A DNA stretch of 64,000 nucleotides. Origin: Prevotella sp. UBA7764. GTDB taxonomy: Bacteria > Bacteroidota > Bacteroidia > Bacteroidales > Bacteroidaceae. Positions 1-8,791 of the stretch are shown here, piece by piece. The position numbers and the translations under genes were made by a program. Below the pieces are notes generated by a model, which saw only the letters and a program-made list of their open reading frames with translations, was not told where the DNA came from and did not search any database. Location of the stretch: positions 35,861 through 99,860 of the forward strand of contig DLDU01000068.1 in assembly GCA_002481295.1 (NCBI GenBank). Direction: 5' to 3'. Positions within the stretch are counted from its first letter, which is position 1. Each line of letters begins with the position of its first letter.

Positions 1-2714
1 TGTCCCGTGATCTCGTCGATGACCTGCTGCTGCGACTTGCCGGCGTCAGGGTCGAGGTTCTCTTCCTGTTCGTTGTCTTCGGGATTGTTGTCCTCCGGCT
101 CCGGTTCGGGCTGTCTGAGCGGTTCGAGCTCTTCCACCTTGTCGACCTGCCATGTGGCGATGCGCTTACCCTTGGCCTTGAAGCCCTTCACGGCAATGAA
201 GCTGTCCACGTCGATGTCCATTGGCGCGCGTGACGCGTCAGCACCACCGAAGGTCACACGCACACGCGGATAGACGGTGTCGGTGAGCAATAGCAGCTGG
301 TTCTTGGGGTTGTCGCCGAGGAAGCTCTGGTGCTTACGGCTGGCTTCCATCTGGAAACGCTTGATATATGCGTAGCCATTGTTGTCGGCATCGAAGAGCA
401 CCGCCGTCCATACCTTGTTGGGCTTCCACTTCTCGATGATGCGGATGTTGTCCTCGTAGTGGTTGTTCTGGTCGAAGTCGGTGATGTAGAACTCATTGTT
501 GTCGAGCACCACGAGGATGCTGTCGTCATCGTAGAACTCGCCGAGCAGCCGTCCGTGCTCCTCATAGTTGATGCGGTTGACATCGGGATCGAACCACACC
601 TTGCGGCCGCCGAGGGTAGAGTGGCCGTGGCTCTTGAGCGAGATGCGGTGGATGCTCTGCTTCGACAGAAGGTTGCCGTGAGCAGTGCGTCCCTTGATGG
701 GCACCTCGGCAAAGTCCTTGTCCATGAAGATGTTCTGCTTCTTCTTGGTAGGATCGGGGTCGAGTGTCACCTTGATGATCTCAGCCTCACCATTGGGGTT
801 GGCGGTGAAGTAGAGTATGCGTGAGCCCGGTTTGCCTTGTGTGAGGTCGTAGTCGCGGTCGCGGATGATGCTGGTGATGTTGAAGCGCTTGATGTAGTAG
901 TTGCCTTGGCGCCCGTCGCGGTATACGACGTTGTAGACCGTGCGCTTGTCGTTGCGCTTGAACACCTGCACCCAGAGAATGTTCTTGCCCACGAAGATCT
1001 TGTCCGCTACACGGATCACTTTGTACTTGCCGTCGCGGTAGAAGATGATGATGTCGTCGAGGTCGGAGCAGTTGCACACGAACTCGTCCTTCTTCAGTCC
1101 CGTGCCGACAAAGCCGTCCTGACGGTTGATATAGAGTTTCTCGTTGGCCTCCACCACCTTTGTGGAGTCGATGTTCTCGAAGCTGCGTATCTCGGTGCGG
1201 CGCGGATGATCCTTGCCGTAGGTCTCCTTGAGATGTTGGAACCAGGCGATGGTGACGTCGGTCATGTGGGCCAGGTCATGGTCGATGCCCTTGATCTCGG
1301 CTTTGATCTTCGCCATGAGCTGGTCGGCCTTGTCCTTATTATATTTAAGGATACGCTGCATCTTGATCTCCAACAGGTGCAGATAGTCGTCGCGTGTGAT
1401 GTCGCGCAGCAGCTGAGGCTTGTAGGGCGTGAACTTCTCGTCGAGGAACTTTACTACTGCATCCTGGTTGGCGCCCTGCTCGAAACGACGCTCCTTATAC
1501 ATACGCTCCTCGATGAAAATACGCTCCAACGAGGCAAAGAACAGTTGTTCCTGCAACTCGCCCTTGCGGATGAGCAGTTCCTTGCGCAACAGTCCCATCG
1601 TGCGGTCGGTGCTGTGACGCAGCACGTCGCTCACAGTGAGGAAGCATGGCTTGTTGTCCTCGATGACGCAGCAGTTGGGCGAGATGTTGATCTCACAGTC
1701 CGTAAAGGCATAGAGGGCGTCGATGGTCTTGTCCGACGATGTGCCCGGGGTGAGCTGTACCTGAATCTCCACGTCGCGGGCCGTCATGTCGATGACACGG
1801 CGGGCTTTGATCTTACCTTTCTCAATGGCTTTGGTGATGGAGTCCTGCAAGGTGGCAGCCGTCTTGGTGAAGGGCACCTCACGGATGACGAGCGTCTTGT
1901 TGTCGAGCTTGTCGATCTTGGCTCTGACGCGTACCACGCCACCACGCTGTCCGTCGTTGTATTTGCTTGCGTCGATGGCACCGCCGGTGGGGAAGTCGGG
2001 ATAGAGATGAAACTCCTCTCCTTTGAGGTAGTGGATGGCAGCATCGCAGATCTCGTTGAAGTTATGGGGCAGTACCTTGCTGGAGAGTCCCACGGCGATA
2101 CCGTCGGCACCTTGTGCCAACAGCAATGGGAACTTTACGGGCAGTGTCACCGGCTCTTTGTTGCGGCCGTCGTAGCTCATCTGCCACTCGGTGGTCTTTG
2201 GGTTGAAGACCGTCTCAAGAGCAAACTTAGAGAGACGCGCCTCGATATATCGGGGAGCGGCAGCACGGTCACCGGTGAGGATGTTGCCCCAGTTGCCCTG
2301 CGTGTCGATGAGCAGATTCTTCTGTCCGAGCTGTACGAGCGCGTCGCCGATGGAGGCATCGCCGTGAGGGTGGAACTGCATCGTGTGTCCCACGATGTTG
2401 GCCACCTTGTTGTAGCGTCCGTCGTCCATGCGTTTCATCGAGTGCAGGATGCGGCGCTGCACAGGTTTCAGTCCATCCTCGATCTGCGGCACAGCGCGCT
2501 CAAGGATGACATAGGAGGCATAGTCCAGGAACCAGTTCTTGTACATGCCGCTGAGATGATGCACGGCAGAGGCGTCGAAGCGGTCGGCGGGCTTGTAGTC
2601 GGAGTGCGTATCCTCGGTGAGCTCGTCGTCGTCCGATGGCTGTTGGCCCTCGGTGGGCTTGTTGTTGCTATCTTTCAGCTCTTTATCTTTGTCTATAGTC
2701 TTGTCGTCGTCCAT
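1..2714 (-). CDS. parC: DNA topoisomerase IV subunit A (3' end outside window)
   Basis: Breakage-reunion subunit of a type IIA topoisomerase that unlinks daughter chromosomes. Read on the minus strand from an ATG at 2714, the frame stays open to base 1 (904 codons). After an acidic N-terminal stretch (MDDDKTIDKDKELKD) come the typical blocks ERAVPQIEDGLKPVQRRIL, MQFHPHGDASIGDAL and AAAPRYIEARLS. The last holds the catalytic tyrosine. A long C-terminal wrapping domain follows, ending in a Pro/Glu-rich region near the edge. The AAAPRY form, rather than the DDAAAMRY of gyrase, favours ParC over GyrA. Its start is divergent from the MATE gene. The stop codon lies outside the window. Confidence 0.9.
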   Translation of the reverse strand, partial: MDDDKTIDKDKELKDSNNKPTEGQQPSDDDELTEDTHSDYKPADRFDASAVHHLSGMYKNWFLDYASYVILERAVPQIEDGLKPVQRRILHSMKRMDDGRYNKVANIVGHTMQFHPHGDASIGDALVQLGQKNLLIDTQGNWGNILTGDRAAAPRYIEARLSKFALETVFNPKTTEWQMSYDGRNKEPVTLPVKFPLLLAQGADGIAVGLSSKVLPHNFNEICDAAIHYLKGEEFHLYPDFPTGGAIDASKYNDGQRGGVVRVRAKIDKLDNKTLVIREVPFTKTAATLQDSITKAIEKGKIKARRVIDMTARDVEIQVQLTPGTSSDKTIDALYAFTDCEINISPNCCVIEDNKPCFLTVSDVLRHSTDRTMGLLRKELLIRKGELQEQLFFASLERIFIEERMYKERRFEQGANQDAVVKFLDEKFTPYKPQLLRDITRDDYLHLLEIKMQRILKYNKDKADQLMAKIKAEIKGIDHDLAHMTDVTIAWFQHLKETYGKDHPRRTEIRSFENIDSTKVVEANEKLYINRQDGFVGTGLKKDEFVCNCSDLDDIIIFYRDGKYKVIRVADKIFVGKNILWVQVFKRNDKRTVYNVVYRDGRQGNYYIKRFNITSIIRDRDYDLTQGKPGSRILYFTANPNGEAEIIKVTLDPDPTKKKQNIFMDKDFAEVPIKGRTAHGNLLSKQSIHRISLKSHGHSTLGGRKVWFDPDVNRINYEEHGRLLGEFYDDDSILVVLDNNEFYITDFDQNNHYEDNIRIIEKWKPNKVWTAVLFDADNNGYAYIKRFQMEASRKHQSFLGDNPKNQLLLLTDTVYPRVRVTFGGADASRAPMDIDVDSFIAVKGFKAKGKRIATWQVDKVEELEPLRQPEPEPEDNNPEDNEQEENLDPDAGKSQQQVIDEITG

Positions 2715-2739
2715 AAAAGTGATTGGCGTATGTTTCTTG

Positions 2740-2747
2740 CAAAGTTA
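2740..2747 (-). promoter_or_regulatory. -7 element upstream of parC
   Basis: TAACTTTG on the minus strand matches the Bacteroidota -7 consensus TAnnTTTG and lies 26 bp before the parC ATG. No good TTTG -33 partner was seen. Confidence 0.45.
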
Positions 2748-2780
2748 ATAAAAAAGAAGAAGAAAGCAAAATATTCTTCG

Positions 2781-2788
2781 TAACTTTG
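2781..2788 (+). promoter_or_regulatory. -7 element upstream of the MATE gene
   Basis: TAACTTTG on the plus strand, 18 bp before the MATE ATG, matches TAnnTTTG. Together with the parC element it makes a compact divergent promoter region. Confidence 0.5.
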
Positions 2789-2806
2789 CACTAAAAACAG
2801 ACACCA

Positions 2807-4147
2807 ATGAGGAAATACTTTAGCCACTACCGGGCGCTCGTCATGTTGGGCACACCGCTGATCATCGGGCAGATCGGCGTGGTGCTACAGAACTTTGCCG
2901 ACACGCTAATGATCGGTCACCACACTACCGTGGAGCTTGCCGCGGCGTCGCTGGTGAGCAACATCTTCATCCTGGGACTGCTCATGGCTATGGGCTTTGC
3001 CCTGTGTATGACACCGCTCATCGGCAAGGCCTATGGACAGGGCGACGTGGACAGCATCGGATCGACGGTGAAAAACGGACTGGCGGTGAACACGCTGGCT
3101 GCTCTCGTGCTGATGGTGGTCTACACAGTGCTCTATTTCTTCCTTGACAAACTCGGGCAGCCCGACGAGCTCTTGCCCTATGTGCGTCCTTACTATCTCA
3201 TCAACCTGGTGTCCATTCCCTTTGTCTGCTGGGTCAACGGGTTGAAACAACTCTTCGACGCTACTACCGACACGAAGACACCGATGTGGATACTCCTCGG
3301 CGGCAATGCGCTGAACATCGTGGGCAACTGGCTGCTCATCTATGGTCATTGGGGCTTGCCCGAGTTGGGAATCACCGGCGCAGGTCTCTCTACGCTGGCA
3401 GCACGCGTACTGATGTTCGTTGCCATCGCCTTGTGCTTTGCGTTCTCGGGTCGTCATCGTGCCGAGCGCGTGGCTTTCCGAAAGTGCCGGATGAGCCGTG
3501 GCGAGATGCGCTCGCTCGTCGTCTTGGGTACGCCCATCAGCTTGCAGATGGGTATGGAGAGCGGTGCCTGGTCGTTGTGCAGCATCATCGTGGGATGGAT
3601 CGGTACCAATGCGTTGGCCGGACATCAGATCATGCTCACCATCAGCCAACTCTTCTTCCAGTTCTATTATGCGCTTGCCTCGGCGGTATCTATCCGCGTG
3701 AGCCATTTCCATGGGCAACACGACTACACGGCTATCCGGCGTACGGCATGGGCAGGATGCCATCTCAACTTCATGATCGCGATCCTCGTATCAGTACCTG
3801 TGATCATCTTCCGCGAGCAAATGGGCTTCCTTTTCACCAGTTCGCCGAAGGTGGCGGCAGAGGTGGCCAGTGCCATCGTGCCGCTGATCATCTACCAGTT
3901 CAGCGATGGCTTGCAGTGCACTTTCAGCAATGCGATGCGCGGACTGGCTTATGTCAAGCCGGTGATGCTTGTGGCCTTCCTCTCTTATTTCGTGGTGTCG
4001 CTGCCCTTGGCTTATCTCTTCGGCATCAGTCTGCATGGCGGCTTGGTGGGCGTGTGGTTCTCCTTCCCCTTCGGACTCACTATTGCGGGAGTACTCTACT
4101 ACTATTTCTATCATCGCCGGCTGCTGTCCTTGGAAAAGACAGAGTAA
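2807..4147 (+). CDS. MATE family efflux transporter
   Basis: Multidrug and toxin extrusion antiporter of the inner membrane, exporting cationic compounds in exchange for Na+ or H+. At 446 aa it has the normal family length and about twelve hydrophobic segments. The N-terminal half carries the MATE pattern GTPLIIGQIGVVLQNFADTLMIG and later PLIGKAYGQGD. The second half repeats the fold (VVLGTPISLQMGMESGAWS). The start follows a TAnnTTTG element by 18 bp. Substrate cannot be told from sequence. It converges on the alkyltransferase-like gene. Confidence 0.93.
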   Translation: MRKYFSHYRALVMLGTPLIIGQIGVVLQNFADTLMIGHHTTVELAAASLVSNIFILGLLMAMGFALCMTPLIGKAYGQGDVDSIGSTVKNGLAVNTLAALVLMVVYTVLYFFLDKLGQPDELLPYVRPYYLINLVSIPFVCWVNGLKQLFDATTDTKTPMWILLGGNALNIVGNWLLIYGHWGLPELGITGAGLSTLAARVLMFVAIALCFAFSGRHRAERVAFRKCRMSRGEMRSLVVLGTPISLQMGMESGAWSLCSIIVGWIGTNALAGHQIMLTISQLFFQFYYALASAVSIRVSHFHGQHDYTAIRRTAWAGCHLNFMIAILVSVPVIIFREQMGFLFTSSPKVAAEVASAIVPLIIYQFSDGLQCTFSNAMRGLAYVKPVMLVAFLSYFVVSLPLAYLFGISLHGGLVGVWFSFPFGLTIAGVLYYYFYHRRLLSLEKTE

Positions 4148-4207
4148 CAAAGTAAGGGCTTTAATAAGACAGAGTAACAGAGTAAACATATTGCTTGGCA
4201 GACAGCC

Positions 4208-4525
4208 TCAAAGTTTCCATTGACAGCGGTTCATGTCTACACAACCGTTGGACTTAAAGAGCACGCCTTCGTGGAGGAGACGCTCGCGCTGCTCCGGAAA
4301 GACGGGGGAGAGACGACCTGCGCTGTTGACAACACGGTGGCACGGAAGATGCAACTCCTGTGGTACACGACTGAGCCAGAAGCCTACTTGGCGGGCATGA
4401 TGAGGACAACCGGCCAAGGTGGCTACCTGACCGTAGGTGAGCACGCGGCCGGAGGGTATCTGTCTGACAATGTCGTAGATAGTCTCCACAAACTCTCTTC
4501 TCTTGTCTGCTTTTGCGTCCTTCAT
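4208..4525 (-). CDS. MGMT-family methylated-DNA protein-cysteine methyltransferase-like protein
   Basis: Only 105 aa, the size of the isolated C-terminal DNA-binding/active-site domain of O6-methylguanine methyltransferase, without the N-terminal domain of Ada/Ogt. It carries the helix-turn-helix region (IPSGRVLTYGQVATLAG) and the active-site motif PCHRVV. Alkyltransferase-like (ATL) proteins of this size usually have Trp or Ala in place of that cysteine. Here the cysteine is kept, so alkyl transfer remains possible. Likely role: recognition or repair of O6-alkylguanine. The gene sits between MATE and a SNF2 helicase. Confidence 0.85.
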   Translation of the reverse strand: MKDAKADKRREFVETIYDIVRQIPSGRVLTYGQVATLAGCPHHARQVGFWLSRVPQELHLPCHRVVNSAGRLSPVFPEQRERLLHEGVLFKSNGCVDMNRCQWKL

Positions 4526-4560
4526 TATACACTATTTATTATTTTTTATTTATACACTAT

Positions 4561-4581
4561 ACATTATACATTATACATTAT
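4561..4581. repeat. Three tandem ACATTAT units
   Basis: ACATTAT is repeated three times in a row inside an AT-rich stretch. The array contains the stop codon of the SNF2 helicase (4571-4573). Confidence 0.8.
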
Positions 4582-7561
4582 GTATGATCGCTTTGACAAG
4601 GTCGTCTTTCCTGTCCTGTACCTTTAGTATTTGTTCTTCCAGTGATCCACGCGTGATGAAGCGGTAGACCATGACCGAGCGCCGCTGTCCCGAGCGATGA
4701 GCACGGGCGATGGCCTGCTCCTCAGCGGCATGGTTCCACCAAGGATCAAGGAGGAAAACATAGTCGGCCTCGGTGAGGTTGAGGCCTTCACCACCCGCCT
4801 TGAGCGAGACGAGGAAGAACTGGCAGGAGGGCGTCTGCTGGAAGTGCTTCACGATAGACTCCCGGTCACGGCTCTGTCCGGTGAGCAGGTCATAAGTCCA
4901 TCCGCGCTGTTTCATCTCCTCAGCGATCACGTCGAGGAAAGAGGTGAACTCGCTAAAGAGCAGCACTTTGTGGTCAGTACCACGCAACTCCTCCAGTCGG
5001 TCGAGGACTTCCTGAACCTTGCCCGAGTCGCCTTCCTTATGTTCCAACTTGGGACTGCAAGCCAGCCGGCGCAGGCGGGTAATGGCGGCGAGCACCACAA
5101 TGCGGTTGTTGGCTTGCTCGGCATCCATGAGCAGGTTGCGCATCTTGCTCTGTTCTTCTTCGTAGAGTGCCGCCTGTGCCTCGGTCATGTCGCACCATAC
5201 CTGCTCGTCTTGTCGCTCAGGCAAGCTGTCGAGGACGTCGCCACGCAGTCGGCGCAGGAAAAAGGGAGCGACAAGTTTGCGCAGGATCGCCGTGTGCTCA
5301 TCCTGCAAGTTGACGTTGATGGGATGAATGAAATTGTTTTGGAAGGTTTCGTAGTCACCCAACAGAGCTGGGTTGAGCACGCTCATCAGTGTCCACAGTT
5401 CGTCGAGTGCGTTGACCATCGGCGTGCCGGTGAGCGCAATGGCGAAGTCGGCATGAATCTTCAGCACAGCCTGATAGAGCAGCGAAGTGTTGTTACGGAA
5501 AGCGTGAGCTTCGTCATAGACAGCGATGGCAAAGGACAGGCGGTTGAGCACTCCAATGTCGTTGCGGAGCATAGGGTAGGAGGTGAGCACTACGTCGGCG
5601 TTGGCGAGTTGGGACTGTTTGGCTGCCCGCTCGCGTGCATTGCCCGTGTATTCCACCACACGCAAGGAAGGAGCGAAGCGCCGAAACTCGTCGTGCCAGT
5701 TGAAGACAACCGAGGAAGGAGCCGCGACAAGCACTGGGCGATGGCCGGACTGCTGGCGCAGATCGGGTTGGGAAACGGCTGCCGATGGTATGGCTTTTGC
5801 GGCGTGCCCGCTCATCTCCTCATCAGAGAACAAACTCATCTGAACAGGCGTGCTGGTTGGCTTACTCCTTATTATATTGTTGCTCCTGGTTACACTATCA
5901 CTCCTTATTATATGATAGTCTCCCTGCTGATCGGGATTCTCGGCTTGTGTAGATAGGGCGTAGGCTGTCGCGTCTTCCCGACTACGATCTTCTGTAGAAG
6001 CGGAATCCGTACTTTCGAAATAGTGGAGGATGACGGCAATCGTCTGCACCGTCTTGCCCAGTCCCATGTCGTCGCCGAGCAGACAGCCCGATCCACTGCG
6101 CTGATGGCTGAGCATCCATTGGTAGCCTAAAAGCTGATAAGGACGCAACTTAGCCTTCAGTCCATTTGGCGGCAATGGCTTTTCCTCTATGTCGCCGGTT
6201 GCGGGAACTTTCAGTGTAGGCGGCAAGAGGTCTTCTGTTGGCAACACTGTCTGCTGGGATCGGTGAAAGGTGAGCGTGCCCCGGCTTTTCATCATTCCGA
6301 AGAGCATGGCGGCACTGTATTGGGCATACCACTCGTCGGGGATGACAAACCAGTTGCCCGATGGCAGTCTTACTTCCTGGTCGCCATTGATGATGGCATC
6401 ACGGAAGTCTGTAAGTGCCATTCGTGTACCGTCGGGAAAGACAAGTGTGACGTGCATCTGAAACCAGTCGCCCGTCCAGCGGTCGTCGTGGAGCCTCTTC
6501 ACCTCGCCGATGACATAGTGGTGGGTGGTGCGTTGCTGTGTCTCAATGCCGTGTTGCGTGAGTACAGCCTCGTTGGTTGTCAGCCATGCGGTCATCTCTT
6601 GTAGCGGTGCAGTCTGAGGACGGTGAAGCTCGTTGTCGAGTAGTTGGGTGATTGTGGACTCCCATTCGCGGTTGCGCCAGATGCAGACAAAGGTCACACT
6701 CTTGCCGTCGTCGTGGAGAGTCACACTCTTCTCACGGCTGTCAGAAACGGAGAATGTCGCCGTATCGTAGACAAACTGCGTATCAAGGCTATAAAGACCA
6801 TTGATCGATGCTTGCAGCGTCAGCACCGCCTTACCCTGAGGATGAAGGTTGTCGACGTCGAAGCCGTCGGATGATATGTCGATCTTCTTGACGATCTTCA
6901 GGATGAATTGGCGAAAATACTTTGCCTGGATAGAGGCAGGAATATGATAGATCTCTTTCTTCAGAAAGGGCGTGAGCAGTTTGCCGCCGAGTCCCTCGTC
7001 GAGTTGTCGTAGGCTATGGTCGATGACGAAAAGCGAAGGGTTGTTGCAGAGTACTTGTGTGCGATGAGCCGATGGAATGATGTCCTGGCCGAGTGTGAGG
7101 CGATAGTCGATGCCGTCATCAGTCTTGGTGAAGGCCGTGTGCAGTTTTAATGGCTCCGCGTTGAAGTGCAGTTCATCCTGTTGCTTGAGCCATTCACCCG
7201 GCTTGGGGGCGAAGAATATGTGCACACCAAGCCGTGAGGCAGTGGCTACTGCTTCGGTGATGTGCTGATCCACCTGCGTGATGACATATCTCTGTGTGGT
7301 CTTGTCGGCTTTCTCGAAGAATGCTTTCTTATTGCTGAAGTTGCGTCCGGATTTAGCAAAGAGGTTGTCGGACTGGGTCCACAGACACAGCTCAACGAGT
7401 CGCTTGAGCTCTTTGTCGTCGATGCCGGTGGTTTTGTCGATGAAATCGCCACCGGCAAATTCCTCTCCCTCTTTATGAACGTGCCGCAACCTCAGGGTGA
7501 AGAGATTCCAAAAGCCAAGCGGACTGATGAGCAGGGCAAGGCTATCCATTGGCGAGAGCAT
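4571..7561 (-). CDS. SNF2-family DEAD/DEAH-box helicase/translocase
   Basis: ATP-dependent double-stranded DNA translocase of the SNF2/Rad54 class, 996 aa. The first 470 residues are a poorly conserved substrate region. The motor follows: Walker A GDDMGLGKT (about 496-504), DEAH box (683-686), motif III LTGTPMVN, and the RecA2 lobe with LFSEFTSFLDVI and the terminal ARAHRSGQ motif. Between Walker A and motif Ia lies a low-complexity insert of about 90 residues (516-607), absent from ordinary SNF2 motors. The start overlaps the end of the threonine aldolase gene by 20 bp, so the two are probably co-transcribed. A DNA repair or transcription-recycling role is likely but not shown. Confidence 0.9.
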   Translation of the reverse strand: MLSPMDSLALLISPLGFWNLFTLRLRHVHKEGEEFAGGDFIDKTTGIDDKELKRLVELCLWTQSDNLFAKSGRNFSNKKAFFEKADKTTQRYVITQVDQHITEAVATASRLGVHIFFAPKPGEWLKQQDELHFNAEPLKLHTAFTKTDDGIDYRLTLGQDIIPSAHRTQVLCNNPSLFVIDHSLRQLDEGLGGKLLTPFLKKEIYHIPASIQAKYFRQFILKIVKKIDISSDGFDVDNLHPQGKAVLTLQASINGLYSLDTQFVYDTATFSVSDSREKSVTLHDDGKSVTFVCIWRNREWESTITQLLDNELHRPQTAPLQEMTAWLTTNEAVLTQHGIETQQRTTHHYVIGEVKRLHDDRWTGDWFQMHVTLVFPDGTRMALTDFRDAIINGDQEVRLPSGNWFVIPDEWYAQYSAAMLFGMMKSRGTLTFHRSQQTVLPTEDLLPPTLKVPATGDIEEKPLPPNGLKAKLRPYQLLGYQWMLSHQRSGSGCLLGDDMGLGKTVQTIAVILHYFESTDSASTEDRSREDATAYALSTQAENPDQQGDYHIIRSDSVTRSNNIIRSKPTSTPVQMSLFSDEEMSGHAAKAIPSAAVSQPDLRQQSGHRPVLVAAPSSVVFNWHDEFRRFAPSLRVVEYTGNARERAAKQSQLANADVVLTSYPMLRNDIGVLNRLSFAIAVYDEAHAFRNNTSLLYQAVLKIHADFAIALTGTPMVNALDELWTLMSVLNPALLGDYETFQNNFIHPINVNLQDEHTAILRKLVAPFFLRRLRGDVLDSLPERQDEQVWCDMTEAQAALYEEEQSKMRNLLMDAEQANNRIVVLAAITRLRRLACSPKLEHKEGDSGKVQEVLDRLEELRGTDHKVLLFSEFTSFLDVIAEEMKQRGWTYDLLTGQSRDRESIVKHFQQTPSCQFFLVSLKAGGEGLNLTEADYVFLLDPWWNHAAEEQAIARAHRSGQRRSVMVYRFITRGSLEEQILKVQDRKDDLVKAIIHNV

Positions 7562-8576
7562 TCTCCAAGGCAGTGAGATCTTCGTCGGTAGTTGCCCAGC
7601 TGGTCACAAAGCGGCAGACGAGTTGTTTGTCGTCCTTCTGTTCCCACACTTCAAAGACAATGCTTTGGCTGAGTTGCTGCTGTTGTTCGGGCGAGAGGAT
7701 GACAAACTGCTGGTTGGTCGGTGAGTCGATAGCCAGTTTGATGCCGTATTTGCGGAAGAGTGCTTTCATGCGCATGGCCATGTCGATGGCGTGCCGGGAG
7801 ATGCGTCCGTAGAGGTCTTCGGTGAAGAGCGTGTCGAACTGCAGTCCGAGCATACGTCCCTTGGCGAGCAGGGCACCGTGGCGCTTGATAGTGGTGAAGA
7901 AACCGCGTGGCGGTCGCTGCTGCGAGAAGACTACGGCTTCGCCGAACATCGCTCCCACCTTGGTGCCACCGATGTAGAAGGCATCGCAGTGATGAGCCAG
8001 GTAAGGCAGCGTCATGTTGGTGCCCTCGGCAGCCAGGCCATAGCCCAAACGGGCACCATCGACATACAAAGCAAGATGGTAGCGGCGGGCCACATCATAG
8101 AGTGCGCCAAGCTCCTCCTGCGAGTAGACGAGTCCCATCTCGGTGGGCAGTGTGATGTATATCATCCCCGGCTGCACCTCATGCTCATGGCTGGGATCGG
8201 CAAGGAAGCGGTCCATATAGTCAGCCACCTGCTGCGCCGTGAGCTTCGTGTCGGCTGAGGGCAGGGCGAGCACCTTGTGTCCGAAAGCCTCCACGGCACC
8301 GGCCTCGTGCACGTTGATATGTGCCGTGTCGGCAGCGATAACACCCTCGCCCGGAGCGAGCAGAGCGTCGATCATCGTGGTGTTGGTCTGTGTGCCGCCG
8401 ATGAGGAAGTAGATTTCAGCGTTACCCATCTGGCAGGCGTGCCGGATCTTTTCCTTGGCTTGCTCGCAGTAGGGGTCGTTGCCGTAGCCACTGGTCTGCT
8501 CGTCGTTGGTGTCGAAGAGCCGGTGCAGGATTTCGGGCTGTACGCCATTGTTATAATCGCTTTCAAAAGAAACCAT
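7542..8576 (-). CDS. Threonine aldolase family PLP enzyme
   Basis: Fold-type I pyridoxal-phosphate enzyme of the beta-eliminating lyase/low-specificity threonine aldolase family, 344 aa. Expected reaction: threonine or allo-threonine to glycine and acetaldehyde. Landmarks: N-terminal SDYNNGVQPEIL, the PLP-contact segment FLIGGTQTNT, YVDGARLGYGL (the Asp that contacts the PLP nitrogen), and the Schiff-base lysine in FYIGGTKVGAMFGEA. The length is normal. It is first in a minus-strand pair with the SNF2 gene and divergent from pflB. Sequence alone does not separate L-threonine aldolase from related lyases. Confidence 0.88.
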   Translation of the reverse strand: MVSFESDYNNGVQPEILHRLFDTNDEQTSGYGNDPYCEQAKEKIRHACQMGNAEIYFLIGGTQTNTTMIDALLAPGEGVIAADTAHINVHEAGAVEAFGHKVLALPSADTKLTAQQVADYMDRFLADPSHEHEVQPGMIYITLPTEMGLVYSQEELGALYDVARRYHLALYVDGARLGYGLAAEGTNMTLPYLAHHCDAFYIGGTKVGAMFGEAVVFSQQRPPRGFFTTIKRHGALLAKGRMLGLQFDTLFTEDLYGRISRHAIDMAMRMKALFRKYGIKLAIDSPTNQQFVILSPEQQQQLSQSIVFEVWEQKDDKQLVCRFVTSWATTDEDLTALENALANG

Positions 8577-8615
8577 ATTGCTTACTGATTATTATTGCAT
8601 TTTGTTATGAACTTA

Positions 8616-8623
8616 CAAAGATA
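8616..8623 (-). promoter_or_regulatory. Promoter of the threonine aldolase gene
   Basis: Minus-strand TATCTTTG matches TAnnTTTG. A CTTG lies 20 bp further upstream (8644-8647), close to the TTTG -33 consensus. Confidence 0.5.
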
Positions 8624-8683
8624 AGACTTTTATGTTGATTGAGCAAGAAAAGCCCGTCTCATCATTTCTTATGATGCCTTTTA

Positions 8684-8715
8684 TTTGCATATTCCACGGA
8701 AAATGACTACCTTTG
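8684..8715 (+). promoter_or_regulatory. Promoter of pflBA
   Basis: TTTG at 8684-8687, a 20-bp spacer and TACCTTTG at 8708-8715 form a complete Bacteroidota sigma-ABfr promoter. It would give a leader of about 70 nt before the pflB ATG at 8792. Confidence 0.75.
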
Positions 8716-8791
8716 CAAGCCTAATCACGGGGAGTGCGTGCGCAAACACCGCTTCTTATTTATTCATACCTATAATATACACCCACGCTTT

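Noticed and set aside
837..2783. Long plus-strand ORF of 648 codons antisense to parC
   Set aside because: It is the mirror of a strongly coding minus-strand topoisomerase; its translation (VVVALAPVAVYDVVD) is typical antisense composition and matches no family.
4208..4525. Alkyltransferase-like (ATL) protein lacking the active cysteine
   Set aside because: The motif is PCHRV with cysteine present, so the ATL name was not used.
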